Below, in pieces: positions 9,151 through 20,377 of a DNA stretch of 64,000 bases. The notes below the pieces were generated by a model that saw nothing but the letters and a program-made list of their open reading frames with translations, ran no database searches and was not told the DNA's origin. The position numbers and the translations under genes were made by a program. This stretch comes from Terribacillus aidingensis (GTDB taxonomy: Bacteria > Bacillota > Bacilli > Bacillales > Amphibacillaceae): contig NZ_CP159996.1 in the NCBI RefSeq assembly GCF_040703035.1, forward strand, positions 1,956,001 to 2,020,000, in the 5' to 3' direction. Numbering within the stretch: position 1 is the stretch's first letter; the number at the start of each line of letters is the position of its first letter.

Positions 9151-10275
9151 TTAAGACTCACCTTTGAACGCACGTCTCATACGTGTGAAAATATTGTCAT
9201 GCTGTTCGTCGGTTGGGTCATTACCGCTTATATCGTTGAGCTCACGCAATAGCTCCTTCTGACGATCCGATAAATTCGTAGGTGTTACAACACGAATTTT
9301 CACATGTTGGTCTCCTTGACCATACCCGCGCACATTCGGTGATCCTTTGCCTTTCAAACGGAATGTACGTCCTGTTTGCGTACCTGCTGGAACTTTAAGA
9401 TTCACTGCGCCATGAACCGTCGGCACTTCAATTTCATCACCAAGTGCTGCTTGAGCAAATGTAATCGGCATTTCACAATAAATATTATCGCCTTCACGGT
9501 CAAAGAACTCATGGCTGCGTACTTGAATGACAACATAAAGATCTCCTGGAGGTCCTCCATTGACACCCGCTTCTCCTTTACCGGATACACGGATTTGCTG
9601 GCCATCGTCAATACCTGCCGGGACTTTGATATGGATTTTGTTGCGTTTACGTACACGGCCGGAACCACTGCAAGTCTTACATTTATCTGGAATGATCTTA
9701 CCTGTTCCATTACATGTATTACATACGCGACGGTTCACAACACGGCCAAATGGTGTATTTTGTTCGACATTAAGCTGTCCGCTTCCGTTACAATGCGTAC
9801 AAGTCTTCGGCTTGGTGCCTGGTTTGGCTCCTGAACCGTGACAAGTATCACATTCCTCTTCTTTCGGAATCTCAATATCTGTTTCCTTACCAAAAATAGC
9901 TTCCTCGAAGCTGAGCGTCATACTGTATTGCAGATCTGCGCCTTGACGTGGTGCGTTCGGATCGCTGCGGCGTCCGCCGCCGCCAAAGAACATATCGAAA
10001 ATGTCGCCAAAACCGCCAAAATCCTGCGCTCCAGCTCCCCCGAAACCTTGGCTCTGCGGGCCTGCGTGGCCAAATTGATCATACTGGGTACGCTTTTGTT
10101 CATTGCCGAGTACTTCATAGGCTTCCTTTGCCTCTTTGAACTTATCGGCTGCATCTTCCGCCTTATTCACATCTGGGTGGTATTGGCGCGCAAGTTTGCG
10201 ATATGCTTTTTTAATTTCTTCCTTCGAGGCATCTTTCCCGACGCCAAGCACATCGTAGTAATCCCGCTTACTCAC
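9151..10275 (-). CDS. dnaJ: Chaperone protein DnaJ
   Basis: About 374-aa Hsp40. Domains in order: J domain with HPD (RQYHPDVNK), a Gly/Phe-rich linker ([14 protein letters not shown]), four zinc-binding CxxCxGxG repeats, two beta-sandwich client-binding domains and a dimerisation tail. It stimulates DnaK ATPase and delivers unfolded clients. The start is uncertain: GTG at 10275 gives the conserved [11 protein letters not shown], while a TTG two codons upstream lies closer to the GGGAG. It is the fourth gene of the hrcA-grpE-dnaK-dnaJ operon. Confidence 0.96.
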   Translation of the reverse strand: MSKRDYYDVLGVGKDASKEEIKKAYRKLARQYHPDVNKAEDAADKFKEAKEAYEVLGNEQKRTQYDQFGHAGPQSQGFGGAGAQDFGGFGDIFDMFFGGGGRRSDPNAPRQGADLQYSMTLSFEEAIFGKETDIEIPKEEECDTCHGSGAKPGTKPKTCTHCNGSGQLNVEQNTPFGRVVNRRVCNTCNGTGKIIPDKCKTCSGSGRVRKRNKIHIKVPAGIDDGQQIRVSGKGEAGVNGGPPGDLYVVIQVRSHEFFDREGDNIYCEMPITFAQAALGDEIEVPTVHGAVNLKVPAGTQTGRTFRLKGKGSPNVRGYGQGDQHVKIRVVTPTNLSDRQKELLRELNDISGNDPTDEQHDNIFTRMRRAFKGES

Positions 10276-10360
10276 TGACAATCACTCTCCCGACTCTCTC
10301 TTATACATAAATTTTATCATACCATTAAGCCCTATACGCAGCAAACACTGTAAACATGTA

Positions 10361-10397
10361 ACAAGTCAAAGCTGCTCGGAAAGCGGCTTTGACTTGT
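10361..10397 (-). terminator. Hairpin between dnaK and dnaJ
   Basis: Perfect 12-bp inverted repeat (ACAAGTCAAAGC / GCTTTGACTTGT) with a loop that can extend the stem. The T-run on the minus strand is poor, so it may attenuate or process the dnaK operon transcript rather than end it fully. Confidence 0.6.
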
Positions 10398-10413
10398 CGG
10401 GTGAAACTAGCTT

Positions 10414-12279
<1,866 letters not shown>

Positions 12280-12837
12280 TTATTGATTCACTTGGACCAT
12301 AGCCGGTCGAATGACACGGTCTTTCAGCTTATAGCCCTTTTGCAATTCCTGTACGACAGTATTTGGTTCGTATTCATCATTTTCCACCTGCATGACAGCT
12401 TGGTGCAGATGAGGATCGAATGGCTGTCCTACAGTTTCGATCGTTTCGATACCTTGCTTGTCGAATGCATCTAATAATTGACGATGCACCATGCGGATAC
12501 CATCGACAAAACCTTTGTTCGCTTCTTCGTCCTGAACAGTCTGAAGGGCGCGATCCAGGTTGTCGACAACAGGGAGCAAGGCTTCCGCCAAATCCTGAGA
12601 TCTATATTTGCTGGCAGCTTCCTTTTCCTTCTGTGTACGCTTGCGGAAATTGTCATACTCAGCCTGCAAGCGCAGCAGACGGTCGTACATCTCGTTTTTT
12701 TCTTGTTCGAGCTGTGCTAGTTGCTCGCTGCCTTCATCGTTAGTTTCGGATTCCTCAGCTGGGGCTGCATCAACCACTTCTGTTTCAACAGCTTCCTGCT
12801 CTTCGGTTTCATTCACTTTTTCTTTTTCATTTGCCAT
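12280..12837 (-). CDS. grpE: Nucleotide exchange factor GrpE
   Basis: 185-aa protein with a disordered Glu-rich N-terminus (residues 1-45), a long coiled coil (about 45-100, EQLAQLEQEKNEMYDRL) and the C-terminal beta domain (HLHQAVMQVENDEYEPNTV) that opens the DnaK nucleotide cleft and releases ADP. The ATG at 12837 is chosen because AGGAGGTG stands 6 nt before it. It lies between hrcA and dnaK. Confidence 0.96.
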   Translation of the reverse strand: MANEKEKVNETEEQEAVETEVVDAAPAEESETNDEGSEQLAQLEQEKNEMYDRLLRLQAEYDNFRKRTQKEKEAASKYRSQDLAEALLPVVDNLDRALQTVQDEEANKGFVDGIRMVHRQLLDAFDKQGIETIETVGQPFDPHLHQAVMQVENDEYEPNTVVQELQKGYKLKDRVIRPAMVQVNQ

Positions 12838-12902
12838 GATGGTCACCTCCTGAAAAGCATTGCTTATATGAAAGGCTTGCTGTATAGCAAGCCATATTCA
12901 AC

Positions 12903-13931
12903 TCATTTCTGCCAGTCCTGATAGGCGCTGGTCAGTTTGCCAGATAAAACATTCATCAACGACATTACCCGGGAATACTCCATTCTGGTCGGACCCAGCA
13001 AGGCGACGGTTCCCATGTGTAAGCCATCCGCTGTGTAACTCGCAGTGACAAAGCTGCAATCCTGCATCGCATCCAGCTTGTTCTCTGTGCCGATGGATAC
13101 ATGCAGACCATTTTGCTCTCCTTTGAGAAGACGCGCAATCGTCTCGCCTTCTTCTTCAATCATCGTATAAAGGCTTCGCAGCTTATTCAAGTCCTGAAAA
13201 TCGGGCTGCATCAATATGTTTGTCTTACCGCCGAAATAGAGCTTGAGCGGCTGTTCCGTTTCCATGAAGGAGCGCAGATAAGCGAACATCGTATCAAAAT
13301 GGGCGGTATGCTGCTTGAGCAGCTCCTGCACTTCAGACTTCAGTCTGCCAGGCACCATCATAAGCGGTACACCAGCTAAACGGTCATTCAGGATATTCAC
13401 TACCTTTTCCATCTCAGCATGATCCATCCCATCTGGTATCCGGAAAGATTTATGCTCTACATGCCCTGTGTCTGTCACTAGAATCATGACAGCACTAAAA
13501 TCGGACAACGTAAGAATCTGAATATGCTTGAGCTTCGTCTCCAGCATTTCCGGTCCCAATATGATACTTGTGTAGTTGGTAAGCTCTGAAAGCAGTGCCG
13601 CGGATTGCTGTACGACTTCTTCCATCTGACGTATGTTCGTCGAAAATGTCTGTTTGATTGCTGACGTATCCTGCCGCGTCAAATGAAACGGTGTCAGTAG
13701 ATGATCCACGTAGAAGCGATAGCCCCTTTCGGAAGGTATTCTTCCGGATGAGGTATGCGTCTTCTCGATCAAGCCAAGCTGCTCCAACTCAGCCATATCA
13801 TTACGAATCGTTGCGGCACTATAGGCAACGTCCTGCTTATTGGAGATAGCACGCGAACCAATCGGCTGCGCCGTTTCAATGAAATCATCGACTATGACCT
13901 GAAGGATACGCAGCTGTCTTTCTGTCAGCAT
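12903..13931 (-). CDS. hrcA: Heat-shock repressor HrcA
   Basis: 342-aa repressor with an N-terminal winged helix (MLTERQLRILQVIVDDFIETAQPIGS, residues 1-26, and SAATIRNDMAELEQLGLIEKTH) and a C-terminal GAF-like dimerisation part. HrcA binds CIRCE elements and needs GroEL for activity, so titration of GroEL by unfolded protein relieves repression. The ATG at 13931 follows GAGGTG by 6 nt. The operator lies just upstream, so the operon represses itself. Confidence 0.96.
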   Translation of the reverse strand: MLTERQLRILQVIVDDFIETAQPIGSRAISNKQDVAYSAATIRNDMAELEQLGLIEKTHTSSGRIPSERGYRFYVDHLLTPFHLTRQDTSAIKQTFSTNIRQMEEVVQQSAALLSELTNYTSIILGPEMLETKLKHIQILTLSDFSAVMILVTDTGHVEHKSFRIPDGMDHAEMEKVVNILNDRLAGVPLMMVPGRLKSEVQELLKQHTAHFDTMFAYLRSFMETEQPLKLYFGGKTNILMQPDFQDLNKLRSLYTMIEEEGETIARLLKGEQNGLHVSIGTENKLDAMQDCSFVTASYTADGLHMGTVALLGPTRMEYSRVMSLMNVLSGKLTSAYQDWQK

Positions 13932-13945
13932 GATCATCACCTCGA

Positions 13946-13972
13946 TTAGCACTCGTTAATAGGGAGTGCTAA
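13946..13972 (-). promoter_or_regulatory. CIRCE operator of the hrcA-grpE-dnaK operon
   Basis: TTAGCACTC-N9-GAGTGCTAA, a perfect 9-bp inverted repeat equal to the CIRCE consensus. It is located between the promoter and the hrcA start codon, where HrcA binding blocks transcription. Confidence 0.97.
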
Positions 13973-13982
13973 ATATACATAT

Positions 13983-14011
13983 AAGGTAACAAAGCCTAGA
14001 AAAATTGTCAA
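13983..14011 (-). promoter_or_regulatory. Sigma-A type promoter of hrcA
   Basis: Minus-strand TTGACA (14006-14011), 17-bp spacer, TACCTT (13983-13988), with the CIRCE element immediately downstream. The -35 box overlaps the last codons of hemW. Confidence 0.7.
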
Positions 14012-15171
14012 TTCGAAACGCTTGCCGGTTCTTCTTCTAAAAGGAACTCTTGGAATACATCGTTTCCGAACAAAAATCCATCTTCAGTCATAGCAACGTG
14101 TTCAGCATCTTCAATGAGCCATCCTTTACTAATCAGCAGATCCAGAGGCTTACGGTAAACCTCAGTAAGCTCGATACCGAATTTGTCACGGAAGCTCGCT
14201 TTGTTCACTCCTGATTTCTTGCGAAGACCAAGGAAAAGCTCTTCCTCGATACGCTCTTTACGGCCAATCGGCTCCTCATGCAGAACCGGTATACCATTTT
14301 CATTCGCTTGCTTCAGATAAGCAGGAAGCGGACGGATATTGATAACGCGGCGTCCTGGCAAGTACCCATGTGCACCTGCACCAAGTCCATAGTAGAAATC
14401 ATTATTCCAGTATGCAAGATTATGCTGGCTTTCCTTACCAGGAAGCGCAAAATTGCTCACTTCATATTGTTCTCTGCCATGTGCCTTCATTTGATCGCGC
14501 AGCAGATTGTACATATTAGCTTCCAATTCTTCCGGCGCCTTTTTCAATGTACCCTTTTTATACCGCTGATAAAAGACCGTCTTAGGCTCAATCTGAAGCG
14601 AATAAGAAGAATAATGCGGCAGATCGAACTGCAAGGCTTCTTCCACAGTATGCCCAAACTGCTCCAATGTTTGTCCCGGCAGCGCATAAATCAAGTCGAT
14701 GCTGATATTGTCAAAGCCAGCCTGTTTCAATAGATCAAGACTTTCATATACATGCTTGACGCGGTGAACACGGCCGATCGCTTCGAGAAGTTTATCATCA
14801 AACACTTGAACGCCAAGGGAGATTCGATCTACCCCGTAATGCTTAAGCAGCTTTGCCTTCTCTAAGGATAGATCCCCGGGATTTGCTTCGAATGTATATT
14901 CTCTAGCTGCATGAACATCAAATGCGCTGTCAACACTCTTCAGCACATGCTCCAGCTGCTGCATATTCAAAGCGGTTGGTGTTCCGCCACCTACAAAGAT
15001 CGTATTCATTTGCTGTCTGTTTGGAATGTAATGCTCCATTTCCTTCCGTAATGCTTCTACATATTCATCTGCACTATCTTCCCGATAGAAAAACTTCGTG
15101 AAGTCGCAGTAATGACAAAGCTGTTCACAGAAAGGTATATGGATATAAGCGGATTTCACTTCGTTCATCAT
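14008..15171 (-). CDS. hemW: Heme chaperone HemW (HemN-like radical SAM protein)
   Basis: 387-aa radical-SAM protein with CxxxCxxC near the N-terminus (IPFCEQLCHYCDF) and the GGGTPTALN SAM-binding motif. HemW is often annotated as oxygen-independent coproporphyrinogen oxidase, but this branch is known to bind heme and transfer it to target proteins. Lengths near 380 aa and the position between lepA and hrcA fit the B. subtilis hemN/yqeR-type gene. The start may be either of two adjacent ATG codons (15171 or 15168). Confidence 0.93.
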   Translation of the reverse strand: MMNEVKSAYIHIPFCEQLCHYCDFTKFFYREDSADEYVEALRKEMEHYIPNRQQMNTIFVGGGTPTALNMQQLEHVLKSVDSAFDVHAAREYTFEANPGDLSLEKAKLLKHYGVDRISLGVQVFDDKLLEAIGRVHRVKHVYESLDLLKQAGFDNISIDLIYALPGQTLEQFGHTVEEALQFDLPHYSSYSLQIEPKTVFYQRYKKGTLKKAPEELEANMYNLLRDQMKAHGREQYEVSNFALPGKESQHNLAYWNNDFYYGLGAGAHGYLPGRRVINIRPLPAYLKQANENGIPVLHEEPIGRKERIEEELFLGLRKKSGVNKASFRDKFGIELTEVYRKPLDLLISKGWLIEDAEHVAMTEDGFLFGNDVFQEFLLEEEPASVSN

Positions 15172-15193
15172 GCTGCCTCCTTCCGCAATGACA

Positions 15194-15220
15194 AACCCTT
15201 GTCTGATAAGGACAAGGGTT
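15194..15220 (-). terminator. Hairpin between lepA and hemW
   Basis: Inverted repeat AACCCTTGTC / GACAAGGGTT with a 7-nt loop. The T-rich run is stronger on the plus-strand side, so efficiency on the coding (minus) strand is doubtful. Confidence 0.5.
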
Positions 15221-15229
15221 GTCTGTTTT

Positions 15230-17050
15230 TTATTCGTCGTCCATCTGCAGGATGGCCATGAATGCTTCCTGTGGAACTTCCACGGAACCGACCATCTTCA
15301 TCCGTTTCTTACCTTCTTTTTGCTTTTCAAGTAATTTACGTTTACGTGATATATCTCCTCCATAACACTTGGACAAGACATTCTTACGCATCGCTTTAAT
15401 ATTGGAACGGGCAACAATCTTGTTCCCGATTGCAGCCTGGACTGGTACTTCGAACTGCTGACGCGGGATTAACGCCTTCAGCTTTTCTACTATTGCTTTA
15501 CCACGGTCGAAAGCAAAATCACGGTGTACGATGAAGGATAGAGCATCTATCGTGTCGCCATTCAAAAGAATATCCATCTTCTGCAGATCGGATGCCTTGT
15601 AACCTACCAGTTCATAATCGAAGCTAGCATACCCCTTTGTTTGGGATTTCAGCTGATCGAAGAAGTCATACACGATTTCAGAAAGCGGGATTTCATAAAC
15701 TACATTTACACGGACATCGTCCAAGTATTGCATGTCCTGGAAATCACCGCGTTTTTTCTGGCATAGCTCCATGACTGTACCAACGTAATCATTCGGTACC
15801 ATGATTGTCGCTTTTACGTATGGCTCTTGCACTTCCGTACGTGATTGTGCATCTGGCAAAGCCGCCGGGTTATCGACACGCACTTCGCTGCCATCATTCA
15901 TGACGACATTGTAGATAACACTTGGTGCTGTCGTGATCAAATCAATATTGAACTCTCGTTCGATACGTTCCTGGATGATCTCCATGTGCAATAGACCAAG
16001 GAAGCCACAACGGAATCCGAAACCTAGCGCCTGGGAAGTCTCCGCTTCATATTGCAGGGAACTATCGTTCAGCTCCAGTCTTTCCAGTGCTTCACGCAAG
16101 TCATTGTAGTTGCTCGCATCAACCGGGAACAATCCGCAATAAACCATCGGATTCAAGCGGCGATAGCCGGGCAGTGCCTCACTGGCTGGATTATTGGCTA
16201 ATGTAATGGTATCCCCTACTCGCGTATCACTTACATTTTTAATAGAGGCAGTCAAATAACCAACGTCACCGACGACTAGCTCGTCCTTTTTAACTGGCGC
16301 CGGATTAAAAACACCGACCTCATTGACTTCAAATTCCTTGCCTGTAGCCATCATGTGGATTTTGTCGCCTACTTTTACAGAACCCTCTTTGATACACGTA
16401 TACGCGACAACACCGCGATAGGAATCATACAAAGAATCAAAGATCAGACCTTTTAACGGCGCATCCTCATTCCCTTTCGGCGGCGGGATCCGGTCGACAA
16501 TCGCTTCTAAAATCTCTTCTATACCAATTCCTGCTTTAGCGGATGCCAGAATAGCATCACTCGCATCAATGCCAATGACATCCTCGATTTCCTGCTTTAC
16601 CCTTTCTGGGTCGGCACTCGGTAGATCTATTTTATTGATAACCGGGATGATTTCCAAGTCATTATCCATCGCCAAGTATACATTGGCCAATGTTTGAGCT
16701 TCGATACCCTGAGCTGCATCCACTACGAGGATGGCACCTTCACAGGCTGCCAAACTCCGGGATACCTCATATGTAAAATCGACATGTCCCGGTGTATCTA
16801 TCAAATGGAAAATATATTTCTCGCCATTTTCCCGTTCGTATTCAAGTTGCACTGCATTCAGCTTGATAGTGATGCCGCGCTCCCTTTCCAGATCCATTGC
16901 ATCCAAATACTGCGCCTTCATTTCACGCGCAGTAAGAGCCTTCGTCTTCTCGAGAATACGGTCAGCCAGTGTAGACTTCCCGTGATCGATGTGGGCAATG
17001 ATCGAGAAATTCCGCACATGCTGCTGATTTCGTCTGTTTGTCTCTACCAA
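15230..17050 (-). CDS. lepA: Elongation factor 4 (LepA)
   Basis: 606-aa translational GTPase. The G domain shows AHIDHGKST (G1), DTPGHVDF (G3) and NKIDLPSA (G4); EF-G-like domains and the LepA-specific C-terminal domain ([17 protein letters not shown]) follow. EF4 acts on ribosomes in initiation or back-translocation and matters under ionic stress. Translation starts at a TTG, 7 nt after AGGAGTG. A strong promoter lies at 17118-17146. Confidence 0.97.
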   Translation of the reverse strand: MVETNRRNQQHVRNFSIIAHIDHGKSTLADRILEKTKALTAREMKAQYLDAMDLERERGITIKLNAVQLEYERENGEKYIFHLIDTPGHVDFTYEVSRSLAACEGAILVVDAAQGIEAQTLANVYLAMDNDLEIIPVINKIDLPSADPERVKQEIEDVIGIDASDAILASAKAGIGIEEILEAIVDRIPPPKGNEDAPLKGLIFDSLYDSYRGVVAYTCIKEGSVKVGDKIHMMATGKEFEVNEVGVFNPAPVKKDELVVGDVGYLTASIKNVSDTRVGDTITLANNPASEALPGYRRLNPMVYCGLFPVDASNYNDLREALERLELNDSSLQYEAETSQALGFGFRCGFLGLLHMEIIQERIEREFNIDLITTAPSVIYNVVMNDGSEVRVDNPAALPDAQSRTEVQEPYVKATIMVPNDYVGTVMELCQKKRGDFQDMQYLDDVRVNVVYEIPLSEIVYDFFDQLKSQTKGYASFDYELVGYKASDLQKMDILLNGDTIDALSFIVHRDFAFDRGKAIVEKLKALIPRQQFEVPVQAAIGNKIVARSNIKAMRKNVLSKCYGGDISRKRKLLEKQKEGKKRMKMVGSVEVPQEAFMAILQMDDE

Positions 17051-17117
17051 TCAAAATCACTCCTAAATTGTCCGAAGCTGCCTCCATAAGAAGCAGCCGT
17101 AACAATAACTAGCATTG

Positions 17118-17146
17118 ATTATAGCAATTGCGCCCTGTTTATTCAA
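17118..17146 (-). promoter_or_regulatory. Sigma-A type promoter of lepA
   Basis: TTGAAT (17141-17146), 17-bp spacer ending in TGC, TATAAT (17118-17123) on the minus strand. The roughly 60-nt leader contains a small hairpin (GCTGC/GCAGC, about 17078-17099) before the ribosome binding site. Confidence 0.85.
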
Positions 17147-17166
17147 TGTTTTTAAGCGCTTTTGCT

Positions 17167-17484
17167 TCAGCCGAACAAAGCGTTGGAAAGCTGTTCGATC
17201 GCTGTGATGATAACTGAACAGATACCTGTGAACAGACTTCCAAGACCGCTTGCCAGCTGCTGTACGATGGAGCTGTCTGCCCCTTCATCCGAAACTGGTG
17301 CAGTATTTTCGAACACAGGCTCTTCTTTCGTACCATCAAATGAAGCAGATGCAGTCAGCTTTCCTTCCTGCAGTTCTGCAGCAGGGGGCTGTTCTATTTG
17401 CTGTGCATCCTCTTTTTCCATTCCTATCAAAATACCGCCAAAGAACAACGTGAGCATCGTGAGAACAATTACTACATATTTCAT
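17167..17484 (-). CDS. yqxA: YqxA family protein
   Basis: 105-aa protein with an N-terminal membrane segment (KYVVIVLTMLTLFFGGILIG, residues 2-21), a Glu/Ala-rich middle, and a second hydrophobic stretch near the end. It matches B. subtilis YqxA in size and place: directly after spoIIP, whose stop it overlaps by 4 nt. An AGGAGG lies 9 nt before the ATG. Function is unknown; co-transcription with spoIIP suggests a mother-cell sporulation role. Confidence 0.8.
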   Translation of the reverse strand: MKYVVIVLTMLTLFFGGILIGMEKEDAQQIEQPPAAELQEGKLTASASFDGTKEEPVFENTAPVSDEGADSSIVQQLASGLGSLFTGICSVIITAIEQLSNALFG

Positions 17485-18689
17485 CCTGCTTGGCCTCCTT
17501 GAACTTTTTCTGCTTCCCAGTAATAATCCGCAAATATCTCTGCAAAAAGTTCCGCCGTCCGCGTCGCTTCCTCCAGTGTATTCTCCGCCCCCCCTATTTC
17601 CAGGAGAGCTGCTTTGTCAGATACATCCTGATTATAAACACCGTCGACTCCAGCGCCTTGTTTCGTGATGACACCACGACTCAAGCCTGGGTATTCGGCT
17701 TCAATCTTCTTGTGCAGATCCGTTGCCAGCTTCAAGTTCTTTTCAAATTCCTTATTCTCTGCGCCGACGACGAAGACGACTTTTGCATATGTTTTACCTT
17801 CGATCTCCTTGGTTGTGTCTTTCCGTTTCAAGCTGTCCCGATGAATATCGAAAACGAAAGAAACATCCTTGTTTTCTGCTACAGCAGCTTCCACCACTCC
17901 TCTTGAGGCATCGTAGGATTGATGATAAGCCATGCCATTTTCATTCAAAATAGCTCCTATATCAGTCTGGTCAGCTATTGTCCCGATACCCAGCTCTTCC
18001 AGCCGCTTTGCCATTGCTTCTCCAGCATCGGTAACGTTAGAATTTTTGTTATAAGCGTTATCTTCCTGCTGCGCATCCAAAGAAGGCAGATAGGACTCCT
18101 GATTATGTGTATGATAGATATAAACAACATCTTTTTCCCCTGTGGAAGGTGCAGGTTCCTCGCCTTTTTGTTCCTGACTATCTTCCGTCGGGTTTTGCTC
18201 TTCTTTCTCTGGCGGAGCCTTTTCTTCCTTCTCTTGTACAGGCTCTTCTTCGATAATATGATCCGGCTGCGCCGACTCAATCGGAAGGTTCGTATAGTTT
18301 GTCCCTTCTCCAGCAATGACAATCTGGTTTTCATATAATGAGAATCCTGGTATTTCGGAGCCGAGCAGAGTCCTCGGATCATCCGGTTTAATGGTTGTCA
18401 GCATTTGCATAAGAATGGCAGATATCTGTATAGATGGAGCTTCTTCTGGTCTAACACTTTCGAAAACCTTATTTTCGTTTCCGAGTATATGCAAATATAT
18501 GCTGCTGTCAAGCTGTCTTGTCCAATCTGTAATGGCTTGTGAGGACAGCCGGTACGCCGGCCCAGCAGAAGTTAGCGCCGCTATACCGGTCAATAGAAAA
18601 AGGATGGAGCCGACAAGGATAAGTGTCCGCTTATATATGAACAGTACGCCTGAACGCTTTCGCTTAAAGCTGTTCTTCTTTTTTCCCAA
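17481..18689 (-). CDS. spoIIP: Stage II sporulation protein P
   Basis: 402-aa membrane-anchored peptidoglycan hydrolase of the SpoIID-SpoIIM-SpoIIP engulfment complex, with amidase and endopeptidase activity. Visible are a membrane segment (about 19-42), a Glu/Lys/Pro-rich linker (about 147-185) and the catalytic domain starting at IYHTHNQESY (191-200), then FDIHRDS and LEIGG. The length equals B. subtilis SpoIIP. Translation starts at a TTG, 8 nt after AGAGGAG. It lies downstream of gpr, as in B. subtilis. Confidence 0.96.
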   Translation of the reverse strand: MGKKKNSFKRKRSGVLFIYKRTLILVGSILFLLTGIAALTSAGPAYRLSSQAITDWTRQLDSSIYLHILGNENKVFESVRPEEAPSIQISAILMQMLTTIKPDDPRTLLGSEIPGFSLYENQIVIAGEGTNYTNLPIESAQPDHIIEEEPVQEKEEKAPPEKEEQNPTEDSQEQKGEEPAPSTGEKDVVYIYHTHNQESYLPSLDAQQEDNAYNKNSNVTDAGEAMAKRLEELGIGTIADQTDIGAILNENGMAYHQSYDASRGVVEAAVAENKDVSFVFDIHRDSLKRKDTTKEIEGKTYAKVVFVVGAENKEFEKNLKLATDLHKKIEAEYPGLSRGVITKQGAGVDGVYNQDVSDKAALLEIGGAENTLEEATRTAELFAEIFADYYWEAEKVQGGQAG

Positions 18690-18774
18690 GAAAGAAGCTC
18701 CTCTCTTTTTGAATCTAGTTGAACTCTACTAGAATCTATGAGAGAGAAGCTCGAGGTAGAACCTCTGAAAGAAA

Positions 18775-19860
18775 TCAGCGTGTGTAATCCGAGAGATTCG
18801 CCGGATTGACCTTTTCGTGCAGAGCGCCATTAATGCCAGCTGCTATGACATGGGCCATATCTGCAATAAAACCATCCACTTCCTTCGGTGTTACCATAAG
18901 ATTATGCCCAAGAGGAGTCAGCACTTCATGGATCAACTGACGCTTCTCCCCTTCACTGAGACCGCCAACCATCCCGAAGACTGCCTGACGCTGTTCCTCA
19001 CTTGGTAAATCTTCTTCTGTTAGTTCCTTTTTTCCAAAACGCATCCCTGCCGGCACAAGTGCTTTTGACGGCTTGTCTTTTTCTTTCCATTCTCTCCCAA
19101 AATGCTTGAAGAGATAATCGATTGTATCACTCGTAATGGTGACCGCATCGACGACGGTTGGAACGCCAATACTGAAAACAGGAATACCAAGCGTATCTTT
19201 GCTCAGCTCTTTCCTTTTGTTGCCAACACCTGAGCCTGGATGGATACCTGTGTCGGATAATTGGATTGTGCTATTTACACGACTGACCGAACGAGCCGCC
19301 AAAGCATCTACTGCTATGACGAAGTCCGGCTTCGTTTTTTCAATTATTCCGTGGATAAGGGTGCTAGTCTCAATACCAGTAGTTCCCATCACACCAGGTG
19401 ATACCGCACTGACCGGCCGATAGCCTTCCTCCACTGATTCAGGCTGCAGCTTGAATAAATGGTTGGTAACCATGATCTTCTCAATCACTTCCGGTCCCAA
19501 AGCATCCGGTGTCACATTCCAGTTTCCAAGTCCGACAATTAAACCTGTCGCATTAGTAGGAATATTGTTTTCAGTCAGCATTTGTTCCAGTTCTTTCGCA
19601 AGTACAAGTGCTGTCTCCTCTTCCTGTTTCGTGTCCTGATTCTTTACTGCCTCGGTATGAATCGTAATATATATGCCTGGTTTCTTTCCGATCTGTCTAG
19701 CGCCTTCTTCATTTACTTGTACATAATTGACGGTGATACCTTCTGTCTTTTTCTCTGTTACCGAAATACCTGCTGCTGTCCCCTGCTTCTGTTCACTCGA
19801 TGTATAAAGATCCTTTGCTTCGATAGCCAAGTCCGTCCGTACTTGCAGCTGCTTGATCAA
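18775..19860 (-). CDS. gpr: Germination protease GPR
   Basis: About 361-aa zymogen protease that degrades small acid-soluble spore proteins early in germination. Family motifs include [61 protein letters not shown] and [13 protein letters not shown]. The autoprocessing site RTDLAIE, which resembles the SASP cleavage site, is near residue 12. I favour the TTG at 19860 (GGAGGG 6 nt upstream); the ATG two codons earlier directly abuts that site. Divergent from rpsT. Confidence 0.95.
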   Translation of the reverse strand: MIKQLQVRTDLAIEAKDLYTSSEQKQGTAAGISVTEKKTEGITVNYVQVNEEGARQIGKKPGIYITIHTEAVKNQDTKQEEETALVLAKELEQMLTENNIPTNATGLIVGLGNWNVTPDALGPEVIEKIMVTNHLFKLQPESVEEGYRPVSAVSPGVMGTTGIETSTLIHGIIEKTKPDFVIAVDALAARSVSRVNSTIQLSDTGIHPGSGVGNKRKELSKDTLGIPVFSIGVPTVVDAVTITSDTIDYLFKHFGREWKEKDKPSKALVPAGMRFGKKELTEEDLPSEEQRQAVFGMVGGLSEGEKRQLIHEVLTPLGHNLMVTPKEVDGFIADMAHVIAAGINGALHEKVNPANLSDYTR

Positions 19861-19953
19861 AATCATCCCTCCACTTTTCACAAATGTCAGCATTAGCATA
19901 AGCAGATTAACAGCAAATCATACGAAAAGTGACACCATCAGTGAAAAGAATTG

Positions 19954-19982
19954 TTGAAAACATCGCTCTGCTTTGGTACAAT
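19954..19982 (+). promoter_or_regulatory. Sigma-A type promoter of rpsT
   Basis: TTGAAA (19954-19959), 17-bp spacer, TACAAT (19977-19982), 42 nt before the rpsT start codon. Confidence 0.85.
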
Positions 19983-20024
19983 GGCTTTTGTTGTAAGATG
20001 AAATGTGCCGGAGGTGAATCAAAC

Positions 20025-20291
20025 ATGGCAAATATTAAATCAGCGATTAAACGCGTTCGTGTAAACAACGATGCTCGTCTAAGAAACCAAGCTTTGAAAA
20101 GCGATTTGCGTACTGCAGTGAAACACGTGGAAACTGCTGTTTCCAACAACGATGCTGCTACTGCTAAAACAGCTCTTCTAACAGCTTCAAGCAAAATTGA
20201 TAAAGCTGCACAAAGTGGTGTCATCCACCGCAACAAAGCTAACCGTCAGAAGTCTAACTTGACTAAAAAAGTTAACGCTCTTGGCGCATAA
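20025..20291 (+). CDS. rpsT: Small ribosomal subunit protein bS20
   Basis: 88-aa basic protein (MANIKSAIKRVRVNNDAR start; NKANRQKSNLTKKVN near the end) matching bS20, which binds 16S rRNA and stabilises the bottom of the 30S body. GGAGGTGA stands 7 nt before the ATG. It is monocistronic, with its own promoter and a strong terminator, and convergent with holA. Confidence 0.98.
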   Translation: MANIKSAIKRVRVNNDARLRNQALKSDLRTAVKHVETAVSNNDAATAKTALLTASSKIDKAAQSGVIHRNKANRQKSNLTKKVNALGA

Positions 20292-20304
20292 TATGCTTTA
20301 GAAG

Positions 20305-20332
20305 AACGATTCCTTAAGGGAATCGTTTTTTA
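20305..20332 (+). terminator. Terminator after rpsT
   Basis: Stem AACGATTCC / GGGAATCGTT with a short TTAA loop followed by a run of six T on the plus strand. Confidence 0.9.
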
Positions 20333-20336
20333 ATAG

Positions 20337-20377
20337 AAAAAAGCCCGGCGGTTTATTAAACCATCCGGGCTTTTTTT
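20337..20377 (-). terminator. Bidirectional terminator at the holA 3' end
   Basis: AAAAAAGCCCGG / CCGGGCTTTTTTT with a 16-nt loop that contains the holA stop codon. A and T runs on both sides allow function on both strands. Confidence 0.85.
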
